64,000 nt of DNA from Alphaproteobacteria bacterium. Lineage in GTDB: Bacteria > Pseudomonadota > Alphaproteobacteria > Micropepsales > Micropepsaceae. The DNA is taken from assembly GCA_017983635.1 (NCBI GenBank), contig JAGOBA010000001.1, positions 1-64,000 of the forward strand. The letters run 5' to 3'. Under the pieces are notes generated by a model that saw nothing but the letters and a program-made list of their open reading frames with translations, searched no databases and was not told the origin of the DNA. The translations under genes and the position numbers were made by a program. How positions within the stretch are numbered: the stretch's first letter is position 1; each line of letters starts with the position of its first letter. Shown one piece after another: positions 9,362 to 18,104 of this stretch.

Positions 9362-10875
9362 TATCGTCCGTCTCCATCCGACAAGAACACCGTCGCGTTC
9401 GATCGGGTTTCCTTGCCATCGCCGACGTCAAAGACGACCGGCATCGATGCGGCCACGAGCGAGCGCGCCGGAACCGTGAGCAACACGCGCAACGTCCGCA
9501 GCCGGTCCGGTTCCACATCGATCGATATGGGCAACGAAACCCCTTCGACGCCAATAACCTTGACCTCGAACCCCGCAGGCCCCTCGATCGCGAGCCGGAA
9601 CGTACGCCGCTCGGCACCCCTATTCATCACTTTGACGGTGTAAGCGTTGCGCACAGCCCCGTCGGACAATCTCACAAACGTCGGATTGCGGTCGCGCAAT
9701 ACGTTGAGATCGATCGTCGCGCGCGTACTCAACCCGAAGAGCATCACGGCGGCTACCGCAGCAAGTGCCAGGGCATAGACCACGACACGCGGCCGGACAA
9801 AGTGAAACCCGGCCTTCTCCCCGCGCGTGCGCCGCTCGATGTTCTGCGGCGTGTCGTAGGCGATCAAACCGCGCGGCAGGCCGACGCGCTTCATGACGCT
9901 GTTGCAGGCGTCGATGCAGAGGGCACAATTGATGCATTCGAGCTGGTCGCCTTCGCGAATGTCGATGCCCATCGGGCACGCGGCTACGCATTGGTTGCAG
10001 TCGATGCAGTGCCCTCGACCTTCCCACGGCTGCCCCTTTTTGTGCGCGCCGCGGGGCTCACCCCGGTCGGTGCGATAGGTCACCATCAGCGTCTCGCGGT
10101 CGACGAGCGCGGCCTGGATGCGCGGCCACGGGCACATGTACGTGCAAACCTGTTCCCGCATATGACCGGCCAGCCAATAGGTCGTGAACGTCAGGATGCC
10201 CAAGAACAGGTAGGCCGTGGGGTCCGCCGTGCCTTGGAGCAGATTGACCGCGAGCGTTGGCGCGTTGTGAAAATAGAAGATCCACGCGCCACCCGTCGCC
10301 GCGGCAATCAGCAGCCACGCGACATGCTTGGCGGCCTTCCGTCCAAGTTTATCGATGCTCCACGGCGACTTGTCGAGGCGTATGCGTTCGTTGCGATCGC
10401 CCTCGATCAAGCGTTCGACGAATATGAACAAGTCCGTCCAAACGGTCTGTGGGCAGGCATAGCCGCACCAAACGCGCCCGAACAGCGACGTCACGAAGAA
10501 GAGCAACAGCGCAGCGAGGATCAGCAACCCGGTGACATAGTAAACCTCTTGCGGCCAGATTTCGATCCAGAAAAAGTAGAACCGTTCCCGCGCAAGATCG
10601 ACGAGGACCGCTTGGTTTGGTGCATGCGCGCCGCGGTCCCAGCGCAGCCAAGGCAGGACATAGTAGATGCCCAACATCACCGCCATGCCAACCCACTTGA
10701 GCAAGCGGAACCGGCCGTGCACGAGTTTTGGGTAGATCGTCACGCGCGCAACATAGTCACGACGCTGCGTGGCGCTGTTTGTCGCCCGCGCATCGACGCG
10801 CTGAACGCCTTCCGCGGCGAGCGCATTCGTCTCCGCCGCGACTGCCTTCAACGTTGTTATGATCGGCGCGTTCAT
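9361..10875 (-). CDS. ccoG: cbb3 oxidase accessory protein CcoG/FixG (iron-sulfur, cupric reductase family)
   Basis: A 504-residue membrane iron-sulfur protein of the FixG family. In Rhodobacter CcoG is a cupric reductase that supplies Cu(I) to the oxidase. Several transmembrane helices in the first half surround CGYACPQTVWTD and CTYMCPWPRIQ. Two ferredoxin-type [4Fe-4S] motifs follow: CIDCNQCVAACP and CINCALCIDACN. The C-terminus holds the periplasmic IG-like FixG domain. It begins 12 bases after ccoP and shares its last base with the ccoH start. Confidence 0.95.
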   Translation of the reverse strand: MNAPIITTLKAVAAETNALAAEGVQRVDARATNSATQRRDYVARVTIYPKLVHGRFRLLKWVGMAVMLGIYYVLPWLRWDRGAHAPNQAVLVDLARERFYFFWIEIWPQEVYYVTGLLILAALLLFFVTSLFGRVWCGYACPQTVWTDLFIFVERLIEGDRNERIRLDKSPWSIDKLGRKAAKHVAWLLIAAATGGAWIFYFHNAPTLAVNLLQGTADPTAYLFLGILTFTTYWLAGHMREQVCTYMCPWPRIQAALVDRETLMVTYRTDRGEPRGAHKKGQPWEGRGHCIDCNQCVAACPMGIDIREGDQLECINCALCIDACNSVMKRVGLPRGLIAYDTPQNIERRTRGEKAGFHFVRPRVVVYALALAAVAAVMLFGLSTRATIDLNVLRDRNPTFVRLSDGAVRNAYTVKVMNRGAERRTFRLAIEGPAGFEVKVIGVEGVSLPISIDVEPDRLRTLRVLLTVPARSLVAASMPVVFDVGDGKETRSNATVFLSDGDGR

Positions 10876-10887
10876 AGCGCCTCCTTG

Positions 10888-11757
10888 TTACTCGCCGCCG
10901 CCCAGGCTGTGCACGTAAACCGCCAAGGCGTCGATCGTCATCGGATCGAGCCGCGATCCCCAGGTCGGCATCACGCCGCCGCGCCCATTCACGATCTGCG
11001 CCTTGATTTGCTCGCGCGTGTCGCCGTAGAGCCATTCCTTGTCGGTGAGATTGGGCGCCCCGAACTCGCGCAGACCCCGGCCATCCTCGCCATGGCACGA
11101 AGAGCATTGCTCCTTGAACAGGGCCGTCGAGCGCGTCACCGCGTCGGCCTTGGCTTTGCTACCTGAAAGCGAGACCACATACTCGACCATGTCGTCGATC
11201 TGTTTCGGTTCGAGCAAAGCATCGCGCCCGAAAGCCGGCATGATCGACAGCCGCGTGTCAGGATGGGTGGACCGAACGCCAACCGTGATCGTCTTCTTAA
11301 TGTCGTCAAGCTTACCGCCCCATAGCCACACGTCGTCGTTCAGATTGGGATAACCCTTGAAGCCTTGCGCACCGGAGCCATGGCACGTCGCGCAATTATC
11401 ACCGAACGCCGACTTGCCAGCCTCCCGCGCAAACTGGAACAGGTTTGGATCTGCCTCGATCTGCTCCAACGTCGCGTTCGCGAGCGTGCGACCCTGCTCT
11501 TCACGCTGCGACTTCAGCGCTAGCATCGCCTGCGCGACGTCGTCGCGCTGCGATTGGTTGAGAATGCCGACGGTGTAGCCCGTCAGGGTCGGCCAGGCCG
11601 GATAGAGCACCCAGTATCCGATTGCCCAAACGATCGTCGCATACAGCACCCAGAGCCACCACCGCGGCAACGGCGTGTTCAGCTCCTTGATGCCGTCCCA
11701 CTCGTGGCCCGTCGTCTCGGTGCCCGATGTCTCGTCGATCTCGTTGCGCTTGGTCAT
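10888..11757 (-). CDS. ccoP: cbb3 cytochrome c oxidase subunit III, dihaem CcoP
   Basis: A 289-residue membrane-anchored dihaem cytochrome c that passes electrons from cytochrome c into the cbb3 oxidase. An N-terminal domain (HEWDGIKELNTPLPRWW, typical of CcoP) is followed by one or two transmembrane helices and two cytochrome c domains with C122ATC125H126 and C218SSC221H222. Each has a downstream Met axial ligand candidate (MPAF, MPTW). The frame is open further upstream, but the ATG at 11757 shares a base with the ccoQ stop and matches the family start. Confidence 0.96.
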   Translation of the reverse strand: MTKRNEIDETSGTETTGHEWDGIKELNTPLPRWWLWVLYATIVWAIGYWVLYPAWPTLTGYTVGILNQSQRDDVAQAMLALKSQREEQGRTLANATLEQIEADPNLFQFAREAGKSAFGDNCATCHGSGAQGFKGYPNLNDDVWLWGGKLDDIKKTITVGVRSTHPDTRLSIMPAFGRDALLEPKQIDDMVEYVVSLSGSKAKADAVTRSTALFKEQCSSCHGEDGRGLREFGAPNLTDKEWLYGDTREQIKAQIVNGRGGVMPTWGSRLDPMTIDALAVYVHSLGGGE

Positions 11758-11912
11758 CAACCATTGTCCTTTTCGAGCGGCATACGCGCCGCCGCGTCGA
11801 ACGTGGCTTTGTTCCGCGGCCAAAGCGCGTAACCGCAAGCCACCAGAAAGAGGATGATCAAGTAAACGGTTCCCCAACTGCGCGCGAAGGTCGAAACCTC
11901 TTCATAGCTCAT
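11757..11912 (-). CDS. ccoQ: cbb3 oxidase small subunit CcoQ
   Basis: A 51-residue, single-helix protein: MSYEEVSTFARSWG, then a hydrophobic helix and YALWPRNKATFDAAA. This is the CcoQ/FixQ signature. CcoQ stabilises the complex and is not catalytic. It starts 3 bases after the ccoO stop, and its stop overlaps the ccoP start by one base. Confidence 0.93.
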   Translation of the reverse strand: MSYEEVSTFARSWGTVYLIILFLVACGYALWPRNKATFDAAARMPLEKDNG

Positions 11913-11915
11913 GGT

Positions 11916-12647
11916 TCACCGCCTATTTTCCGGCGCATCGGCCTTGTAGGTTTTGAAATCGACGAGCGTTCCCAGCATCTGCAGATAGGCGATCATCGCG
12001 TCCATCTCCGTGACCTGTTTTGGATTGCCGTCGAAATCACGAACCTCTGCTTTCGCGTAACGCTTTTGGAAAGCCTCAACCCCGTCGGCATCGGGGATCG
12101 CCTGTGCCAGCAGATCGGCGCGCGCGTTTGCGATCATGTCGTCCGTGTACGGTACACCGACCATCCGGTTTGCCTTCAAGGCATCGACGATGTCTTCCGT
12201 ACGCAGTTCCGTCCGCTCTAGCACCACGTAAGGCGGCATGACCGACTCCGGCACGACAGAGCGCGGATCGACGAGGTGCGCCCGATGCCATTCGTCGGAG
12301 TACTTGCCGCCGACGCGCGCCAGATCAGGCCCCGTACGCTTCGACCCCCATTGGAACGGGTGATCGTACATGCTCTCCGCCGCCAGGCTGTAAGGTCCGT
12401 AGCGTTCCACCTCGTCGCGCAGCGGTCGGATCATCTGACTGTGGCAGACGTAGCAACCCTCGCGGACGTAGATGCCGCGCCCCGCCAACTCGAGCGGCGT
12501 GTAGGGCCGCATGCCCTGGACCTTCTCAATCGTGCTCTCCAGATAGAAAAGCGGCGCGATCTCCACGATGCCGCCGATCGCAACGACGATCAGAATGCCG
12601 ACGACAAGCAGCAGCGAGTGGCGCTCAAGGATGCCGTGATCGAACAT
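11916..12647 (-). CDS. ccoO: cbb3 cytochrome c oxidase subunit II, monohaem CcoO
   Basis: A 243-residue monohaem cytochrome c subunit anchored by one N-terminal helix ([20 protein letters not shown]). The haem site is C65YVC68H69 in [14 protein letters not shown], and MPPYVVL supplies the candidate axial Met. Length and motifs are those of CcoO/FixO. It receives electrons from CcoP and passes them to CcoN. It is separated from ccoN by 10 bases and from ccoQ by 3. Confidence 0.96.
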   Translation of the reverse strand: MFDHGILERHSLLLVVGILIVVAIGGIVEIAPLFYLESTIEKVQGMRPYTPLELAGRGIYVREGCYVCHSQMIRPLRDEVERYGPYSLAAESMYDHPFQWGSKRTGPDLARVGGKYSDEWHRAHLVDPRSVVPESVMPPYVVLERTELRTEDIVDALKANRMVGVPYTDDMIANARADLLAQAIPDADGVEAFQKRYAKAEVRDFDGNPKQVTEMDAMIAYLQMLGTLVDFKTYKADAPENRR

Positions 12648-12657
12648 CGTTCCCCCT

Positions 12658-14301
12658 TTACGCCGTGGCCAGTTGCGGCTTGGCCGTCAAGGCTTCGCCG
12701 CTACGCACGTCGCCCTTCACGGTCCGCCAAAGATTGTAGGCCATGATCAGCGTGCCGCTCAGATAGAGCAGTCCGCCAAACGCTCGAATGATGTAGTACG
12801 GATGCATTGCCTCGACCGTTTCGACGAAGGAGTATTCGAGGAAGCCGAACTCGTTGTATGCGCGCCACATCAACCCCTGCATGATGCCCGACACCCACAT
12901 CGCGGTGATGTAAAAGACTATGCCGATCGTCGAGATCCAGAAGTGCCACTCGACCAACGCGTGCGAGTACAGCCGCTCCCGCCGCCACAGCCACGGCGTC
13001 AAGCAATAGAGCGCGCCGAATGACACGAAGCCGACCCACCCGAGCGCGCCCGAGTGCACGTGACCAATCGTCCAGTCAGTGTAATGCGACAGCGCGTTCA
13101 CGGCCTTGATCGACATCACCGGCCCCTCAAACGTCGACATGCCGTAGAACGCAACGGATACGACCAACATGCGCAGCACCGGATCGGTGCGAAGTTTGTC
13201 CCACGCTCCCGAAAGCGTCATGAGCCCGTTGATCATGCCGCCCCAGGACGGCATCCAAAGCATGATCGAGAAGGTCATGCCCAACGTCTGCGCCCATACC
13301 GGCAACGCGGTGTAGTGGAGGTGGTGCGGCCCGGCCCAGATGTAGAGGAATATCAGCGACCAGAAGTGCACGATCGATAGGCGGTAGGAGTAAACAGGCC
13401 GCTGCGCCTGCTTCGGAATGAAGTAGTACATGATGGCAAGAAAGCCCGCGGTGAGGAAGAAACCCACGGCGTTATGCCCGTACCACCACTGCGTCAGCGC
13501 GTCTTGAACGCCGGCGAACGCCGAGTAGCTTTTGATTCCAATCCACGACACCGGCACCGCAAGATTGTTGACGATGTGCAACATCGCGATCGTCACGATG
13601 AAAGCGAGGTAGAACCAGTTCGCGACGTAGATATGCGGTTCCTTGCGTTTCCAGATCGTGCCCAAGAACACTAGGAGATAGACGACCCAAACGAGCGTCA
13701 ACCAAAGGTCCGCGTACCACTCGGGCTCGGCATACTCACGTCCCTGCGTGACGCCGATCAGGTAGCCGGTGCCAGCGACCAAAATGAATATCTGATAGCC
13801 CAAGAACACGAACCACGGCCAAAGTCCGCCCGCGAGCCGCGCCTTGCAGGTGCGCTGTACGACGTAGAATGAGGTCGCGATCAGCACGTTGCCGCCGAAG
13901 GCGAAGATCACCGCCGACGTGTGCAAGGGCCGTAAGCGGCCAAAGCTCGTGAACGGCAAGTCCGGAAAGTAGAACAGCGTCGGGAACGCGAGCTGCAATG
14001 CGATGATCACGCCGACGAGCATCCCGGCGATGCCCCAGAACATCGACGCAACGACGCCCGCCTTAACAATGTCGTCCGCGTAGGGCCGATGATCGTCTTC
14101 GGGGAGGCCCACTGCATACCGCCGCACTAGCCAAACCAGGGCGAGGCTGACGCCTGCCATGAAGGTCCAGGCTTGAAACGACATCAGCGGATCGGTCGTC
14201 TGCGCAACGATGACCAGCGCCAGAAGCAGAAACAAGGCGAAAAGCGTAGGTACGGCGAACAAGTCGAAATGCACGGCGGACTGGGCTGGAACCGGCTGCA
14301 T
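12658..14301 (-). CDS. ccoN: cbb3 cytochrome c oxidase catalytic subunit CcoN
   Basis: A 547-residue haem-copper oxidase catalytic subunit that reduces O2 to water at high affinity and pumps protons. About 12 transmembrane helices carry the expected histidines: [11 protein letters not shown], the pair in [10 protein letters not shown] (CuB ligands) and [13 protein letters not shown] (haem ligands). An upstream in-frame ATG at 14331 exists. I prefer 14301 because GAGGGG lies about 6 bases before it, and because an FNR-activated start site placed 41.5 bases from the box centre would fall at about 14320, downstream of 14331. It is the first gene of the operon. Confidence 0.95.
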   Translation of the reverse strand: MQPVPAQSAVHFDLFAVPTLFALFLLLALVIVAQTTDPLMSFQAWTFMAGVSLALVWLVRRYAVGLPEDDHRPYADDIVKAGVVASMFWGIAGMLVGVIIALQLAFPTLFYFPDLPFTSFGRLRPLHTSAVIFAFGGNVLIATSFYVVQRTCKARLAGGLWPWFVFLGYQIFILVAGTGYLIGVTQGREYAEPEWYADLWLTLVWVVYLLVFLGTIWKRKEPHIYVANWFYLAFIVTIAMLHIVNNLAVPVSWIGIKSYSAFAGVQDALTQWWYGHNAVGFFLTAGFLAIMYYFIPKQAQRPVYSYRLSIVHFWSLIFLYIWAGPHHLHYTALPVWAQTLGMTFSIMLWMPSWGGMINGLMTLSGAWDKLRTDPVLRMLVVSVAFYGMSTFEGPVMSIKAVNALSHYTDWTIGHVHSGALGWVGFVSFGALYCLTPWLWRRERLYSHALVEWHFWISTIGIVFYITAMWVSGIMQGLMWRAYNEFGFLEYSFVETVEAMHPYYIIRAFGGLLYLSGTLIMAYNLWRTVKGDVRSGEALTAKPQLATA

Positions 14302-14354
14302 ATGCCCCTCGGTCGATGACAGGGCGAACATCCAAGGTGGGACCGTTGCGGTCC

Positions 14355-14368
14355 TTGACCTAAATCAA
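14355..14368 (-). promoter_or_regulatory. FNR/FixK-type box upstream of ccoN
   Basis: The sequence TTGACCTAAATCAA matches the consensus TTGAT-N4-ATCAA with one mismatch. Its centre lies 60 bases before the ccoN ATG at 14301. With the usual -41.5 activation geometry the transcript would start near 14320. ccoNOQP operons are classic targets of FNR/FixK family oxygen regulators. No such regulator gene is in this window. Confidence 0.8.
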
Positions 14369-14461
14369 GCGGTCCTGCGGCAATTGGGACTTCCTGGTGG
14401 GGCCCCATATCGAGACGGCTCGCCCCCAATCATCGCTGGTCGCGCTTCCGGTGGTCGGGCG

Positions 14462-14475
14462 TTGACACAGGTCAA
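14462..14475 (+). promoter_or_regulatory. FNR/FixK-type box upstream of the ferredoxin gene
   Basis: TTGACACAGGTCAA is a symmetrical palindrome (TTGAC-N4-GTCAA) of the FNR/FixK type. Its centre is 43.5 bases before the ferredoxin ATG at 14512. With -41.5 spacing the transcript would begin within a few bases of the start codon, giving an almost leaderless mRNA. Confidence 0.72.
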
Positions 14476-14511
14476 GGCGCGCAAGCTGCCCGTCGCTAAG
14501 CGTGGCTGCGA

Positions 14512-14832
14512 ATGACAAAGATCAAGTACGTCGAACACGAGGGCACCGAACACGTCGTTGACGTGCCGGACGGCTTATCCGTCATGGAGGGTGCCGTGCG
14601 CTATACGATCCCCGGCATCGACGGCGACTGTGGTGGATCGTGCGCGTGCGCCACGTGCCACGTCTATGTCGAGGACGGTTGGATGGCGAAGCTTGCGCCG
14701 ATGAATGATCTTGAGCGCGACATGCTCGACTTCGCGTTCGACGTAAAGGACAACAGCCGCCTCGCCTGCCAGATCAAGCTTACGCCCGCCCTCGAAGGGC
14801 TGATCGTGCGGATGCCGGCGCGGCAGTACTGA
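14512..14832 (+). CDS. [2Fe-2S] ferredoxin, adrenodoxin/putidaredoxin type
   Basis: A 106-residue ferredoxin with the vertebrate/Pdx-type cluster ligands Cys40-x5-Cys46-x2-Cys49 and Cys86 (GDCGGSCACATCH, then LACQIKL). MNDLERDMLDFA before the last ligand is characteristic of this group. Such proteins pass single electrons to P450s, diiron enzymes or the ISC pathway. Its closest neighbour is a diiron protein 99 bases downstream with its own FNR-type box. I infer that it may be that enzyme's electron donor. No good ribosome site precedes the ATG. Confidence 0.92.
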   Translation: MTKIKYVEHEGTEHVVDVPDGLSVMEGAVRYTIPGIDGDCGGSCACATCHVYVEDGWMAKLAPMNDLERDMLDFAFDVKDNSRLACQIKLTPALEGLIVRMPARQY

Positions 14833-14861
14833 TGTTGCGACGCGCTCTCAGGCGCTGGCTT

Positions 14862-14875
14862 TTGATCTGAATCAA
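14862..14875 (+). promoter_or_regulatory. Perfect FNR box upstream of the diiron protein gene
   Basis: TTGATCTGAATCAA matches the FNR consensus TTGAT-N4-ATCAA exactly. Its centre is 63.5 bases before the ATG at 14932. A start site at -41.5 spacing would be near 14910, leaving about 22 bases of leader that contain the GGAGG ribosome site. Confidence 0.85.
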
Positions 14876-14931
14876 CACACATCGATGACGTGTGCGTCAT
14901 CCTGCGAACCGCAAGCATCGGAGGAACGCAC

Positions 14932-16044
14932 ATGTTCGCACAAGCCACTGGCAAGGTCGTCAAGAAGGGTAAATGGGAAGTCACCATGACGCCCGATGAT
15001 ATGTACCGCAATCCCATGGAGATCGCGTGGTCGTTCGACTACCTGTTCGGCAAGGGTAAGGTCGAAGACCTCTACAAACGGGCGAAGCAAAATCAGTGGG
15101 ACGCCGATCAACTGCTACCTTGGGATACGAAGGTTGATCCATCCAGTCCGTTGATCGCAGATCGCTCGTCGATCTACCACAAGATGCCGTTCTTTTCGAA
15201 GCTGTCGAAGTCTCAGCGCGAAACGTTCACCGCCCACTCCACCGCGCAGCTGCTATCGCAGTTCCTCCATGGCGAGCAGGGTGCGTTGATGACGGCGGCC
15301 TGCGTCACGCACTCCGTCCCCGACACTGTCGCGAAGCTCTATGCGGCCACGCAAACGATGGACGAGGCGCGTCACGTCGAGGTCTATACGAAGTACTGCG
15401 ACAAGGTCGCGATGGTCTACCCGATGACGCCGTGGCTCAAGATGTTGATCGACGCCACGCTGAAGTCGGACCGTTATGAAAAGGTCATGATCGGCATGAA
15501 CATGATCGTGGAGGGCCTCGCCCTTGGCGCGTTCAACAATATGTATCATGTGACGAACTGCCCGCTGCTGAAGGCGTTGACCTTCAACGTCATGCGCGAC
15601 GAGTCGCGCCACGTCTCGTTCGGTCACATCTTCCTGGGGCCGGTGATCAAGAAGCTCGACGAAGCCGCGCGCGAAGAACTCGCCGACTTTGCGTTCAACG
15701 CGATCTACTTGATCGTGCAAGGCACACAGGTCGGCGGCGGGCAAACGCTTGCAAGCCGCGCCGATCCGGGTTTCATGCAGGTACTGGTCAACTCGGAGAT
15801 CGACCCTGACGACTTCTTCAAGGGTCTGCAGGAGGCGGCCGACATGGGAATCATGACCGATTTCCCGCCCGGCCAAATCCACTCGCTGCACGATTTGATG
15901 TTGCCGGCGCTCGCGCGCGTCGGCTTGATGACGCCGACGGTGCGCAAGAAGTACGAAGAAGCTGGCATTCAGATTCACGAAGACTTGCGTGTCCTCCATC
16001 AGATGGAGGGCGGCGCGCCCAATCTCGAAGCTGCGGCAGAGTAG
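14932..16044 (+). CDS. Ferritin-like diiron-carboxylate protein, function unassigned
   Basis: A 370-residue protein with a full ferritin/RNR-R2-type diiron ligand set: Glu115 (LHGEQGAL), Glu145-x2-His148 (DEARHVEVY), Glu194 (IVEGLALGA) and Glu224-x2-His227 (DESRHVSFGH). The E-x29-ExxH-x45-E-x29-ExxH spacing is that of O2-activating diiron enzymes, so an oxygenase, desaturase or oxidase role is likely. The substrate is unknown. The start at 14932 follows GGAGG by 7 bases. A perfect FNR box lies upstream and a ferredoxin gene precedes it, which points to a role at low oxygen. I could not match it to a named enzyme. Confidence 0.8.
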   Translation: MFAQATGKVVKKGKWEVTMTPDDMYRNPMEIAWSFDYLFGKGKVEDLYKRAKQNQWDADQLLPWDTKVDPSSPLIADRSSIYHKMPFFSKLSKSQRETFTAHSTAQLLSQFLHGEQGALMTAACVTHSVPDTVAKLYAATQTMDEARHVEVYTKYCDKVAMVYPMTPWLKMLIDATLKSDRYEKVMIGMNMIVEGLALGAFNNMYHVTNCPLLKALTFNVMRDESRHVSFGHIFLGPVIKKLDEAAREELADFAFNAIYLIVQGTQVGGGQTLASRADPGFMQVLVNSEIDPDDFFKGLQEAADMGIMTDFPPGQIHSLHDLMLPALARVGLMTPTVRKKYEEAGIQIHEDLRVLHQMEGGAPNLEAAAE

Positions 16045-16125
16045 CGACTTCGAGGGAACCGAAGCGCCGGATCTGCCGCCCCCTCGGCCTCGGCGCTCGG
16101 TTCCGCTTTCTCTTGGAGGGTGGCG

Positions 16126-17319
16126 ATGACGAAACTCACCCAGCCTGCAAGCGCGCCGACGGACACATCGTCCCCGGCGTTCTTCCGTGCGCTTGTCGAA
16201 GGTGTGCCTGAGGCGATTATCGTCACCATGCCGGACGGCACGATCACCTATTTTAACCCGGCGTCGGAGAAGCTGCTCGGTTACGCGCAGGCCGACGTCG
16301 TCGGGCGTAACATCGTCATGCTCGTCCCGCAGCAGCCGGACCGGCGGGCGGACGCGGTGAAGTGGCTGGAGCGCTGGGCGCACGAGCCGGACGAGACTCA
16401 GTCACGCTTCCTCGACTTCATCGCGCAAACGAAAGCCGGCGCACAGATGCCGGTCGACGTGCGCGTGGTGGAGCGAAAGATCAACGGCGAGCGGCGCTAT
16501 CTGATCACCTTTCGCGACAACACCGCGCGGCGCAAGGAGCAAGCCGCTTTCCGCCAGGCGCACCTACGTGCCTCGCGCATCCTTCAGATCGCCGAGGACG
16601 GGATCGTATCGGCGGACGCAAGTCAGACGATCACCTTCTTCAACCTGAAGGCGGAGGAGATTTTCGGCTATCGCGCCGAAGAGGTGGTCGGCCGGCCGCT
16701 TTCGCTGTTGATGCCCGAGCGCTACCGCACCCGCCACGCCGGCGACATGGAGCGCTTTGCCGCCGGCAAGCAGGCCTCGCGGCAAATGAACGAGCGCGGT
16801 GGCGTGCTGGGGGTTCGCAAGAACGGCGAAGAGTTTCCGCTGGAGGTCGCCATCACCAAGGTCAGCGTCGGCGGCGCGCTCACCTTTACGGCGCACATGC
16901 GCGACATCACGCGCCGCAAGCAGCGCGAGGAGAAGCTCCGCGAGAGCGAGCGGCGGTTCCGGGCGATCTTCGATCATGCGTTCGAGGCGATCGGGCTCCT
17001 CGCGCCGGATGGAACGGTTCTGGAGATCAATCGCGCCGGGCGAATGATGACGGAAGGCGGCTCAGCGTTGATCGGTCTGCCGCTGTGGGATCTGCCGTGG
17101 GCGGGCAGCGACCTGACGGCGGACGACTCCGCCAGGCAGCGCCTGCGCAGTGCCGTCGCGCGGGCCGCGGCGGGTGAGCCGGTGCGCTACACCGCCGATC
17201 TGCAGCGCGCCGAAGGCGACGTGCGCAAGATCGACATCTCCCTCACCCCCATCCGCGACGAAGCCGGCAAAGTGATCTACATCGTCCCGGAGGGGCGCGA
17301 CACGCCGCCGGGCGACTGA
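16126..17319 (+). CDS. Triple PAS-domain sensor protein without an output domain
   Basis: A 397-residue cytoplasmic protein built of three PAS domains: roughly 20-135, 148-263 and 274-395. No histidine kinase, GGDEF, EAL or DNA-binding domain follows; it ends in the third PAS. The second domain is FixL-like, and His204 in RYRTRHAGDMERF lies where FixL has its proximal haem ligand (RSRHDSYISRY). Many non-haem PAS domains also carry a His here, so haem binding is only a suggestion. The ATG at 16126 is preceded by TTGGAGGG. The gene follows the diiron gene by 81 bases and is probably read with it. Confidence 0.82.
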   Translation: MTKLTQPASAPTDTSSPAFFRALVEGVPEAIIVTMPDGTITYFNPASEKLLGYAQADVVGRNIVMLVPQQPDRRADAVKWLERWAHEPDETQSRFLDFIAQTKAGAQMPVDVRVVERKINGERRYLITFRDNTARRKEQAAFRQAHLRASRILQIAEDGIVSADASQTITFFNLKAEEIFGYRAEEVVGRPLSLLMPERYRTRHAGDMERFAAGKQASRQMNERGGVLGVRKNGEEFPLEVAITKVSVGGALTFTAHMRDITRRKQREEKLRESERRFRAIFDHAFEAIGLLAPDGTVLEINRAGRMMTEGGSALIGLPLWDLPWAGSDLTADDSARQRLRSAVARAAAGEPVRYTADLQRAEGDVRKIDISLTPIRDEAGKVIYIVPEGRDTPPGD

Positions 17320-18104
17320 GCCTTCGCTGGCTCAAGGCGGCAAGTGAGACATTCGAGACAGTGAGACAGTGTGGAGTGTGGCCCCTTGGGCTGGACCAGG
17401 GTTCCGCGCGAGCCTTGGGAGTCCGCTCGACTTTATGAGCTAAGTCTCGCGGAGCGGCGGAGACGCGGAGGGATACCGGGTCGGAATTTCAGCGAACAAC
17501 CCCATGTACCCGGCGGTTAGCCGGATAAAACGGTCTGCGCGCTCTCTGTCCGAGTGACCCTCAGCGACTGGTGTTACGCCGATAGACCAAAGGTGGGTTG
17601 GCGAGACCAAATGATATCCGCCAATGCGTTATATGCGTTATTTCTGCAGCGTTGAGCCATTTTATCCGTTCGGAATCCGTTATGTAACGGTTCGGCGTGC
17701 GTCATTTGCTATGTGTCGCGCCGCACTCACGGCAACGACGTACGATCAACAGTCTCAAACGATGACTGAGACACCAGCCGATTGCGCCGCTCGCCGATTT
17801 TCGGCGAGACGCTGGTGGTGGTCGATTGACAGGTTCAAGTTGCAGCCGAGCCCCGCCCAAAATGGGGCTGGAAACGTATGAGAACTAAAATAGAACATCG
17901 GCGGGCAGATTCAAGTTCCGTTTTGTCGCAACGGGTCCGAAAAACACTCCGTCGCCAGAGATTGTGACGTGTCCCCGGATTTCTGATGTGGGTTCTCCGT
18001 GGCGAGGCGGACCGCCTGCCTTTGAGCCCGAAATCCAGTGACGGGCCATCGTATGTGAACGGCGCGCGTCAACTAACAGCTCAAGGCGGAAGGGAGGCTC
18101 CCCC
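17320..18104. other. 785-bp stretch without a supported gene
   Basis: I find no convincing coding region here on either strand. Two small inverted repeats are visible: CCGTTATGTAACGG near 17680, and AGCCCC...GGGGCT at 17849-17869. The latter might end transcription weakly. Base composition is more AT-rich around 17600-17720 than in the flanking genes. It marks the change from the oxygen-regulated block to the accessory region and may hold the remains of an older insertion or a small RNA. Confidence 0.5.

Noticed and set aside
9802-11166. 454-codon plus-strand frame opposite ccoG and ccoP
   Set aside because: It is antisense to two clearly conserved genes and has the skewed composition of a shadow frame in GC-rich DNA.
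14890-14931. Upstream start for the diiron protein at 14890
   Set aside because: It would begin upstream of the predicted transcript start, and the ATG at 14932 has a strong GGAGG site.
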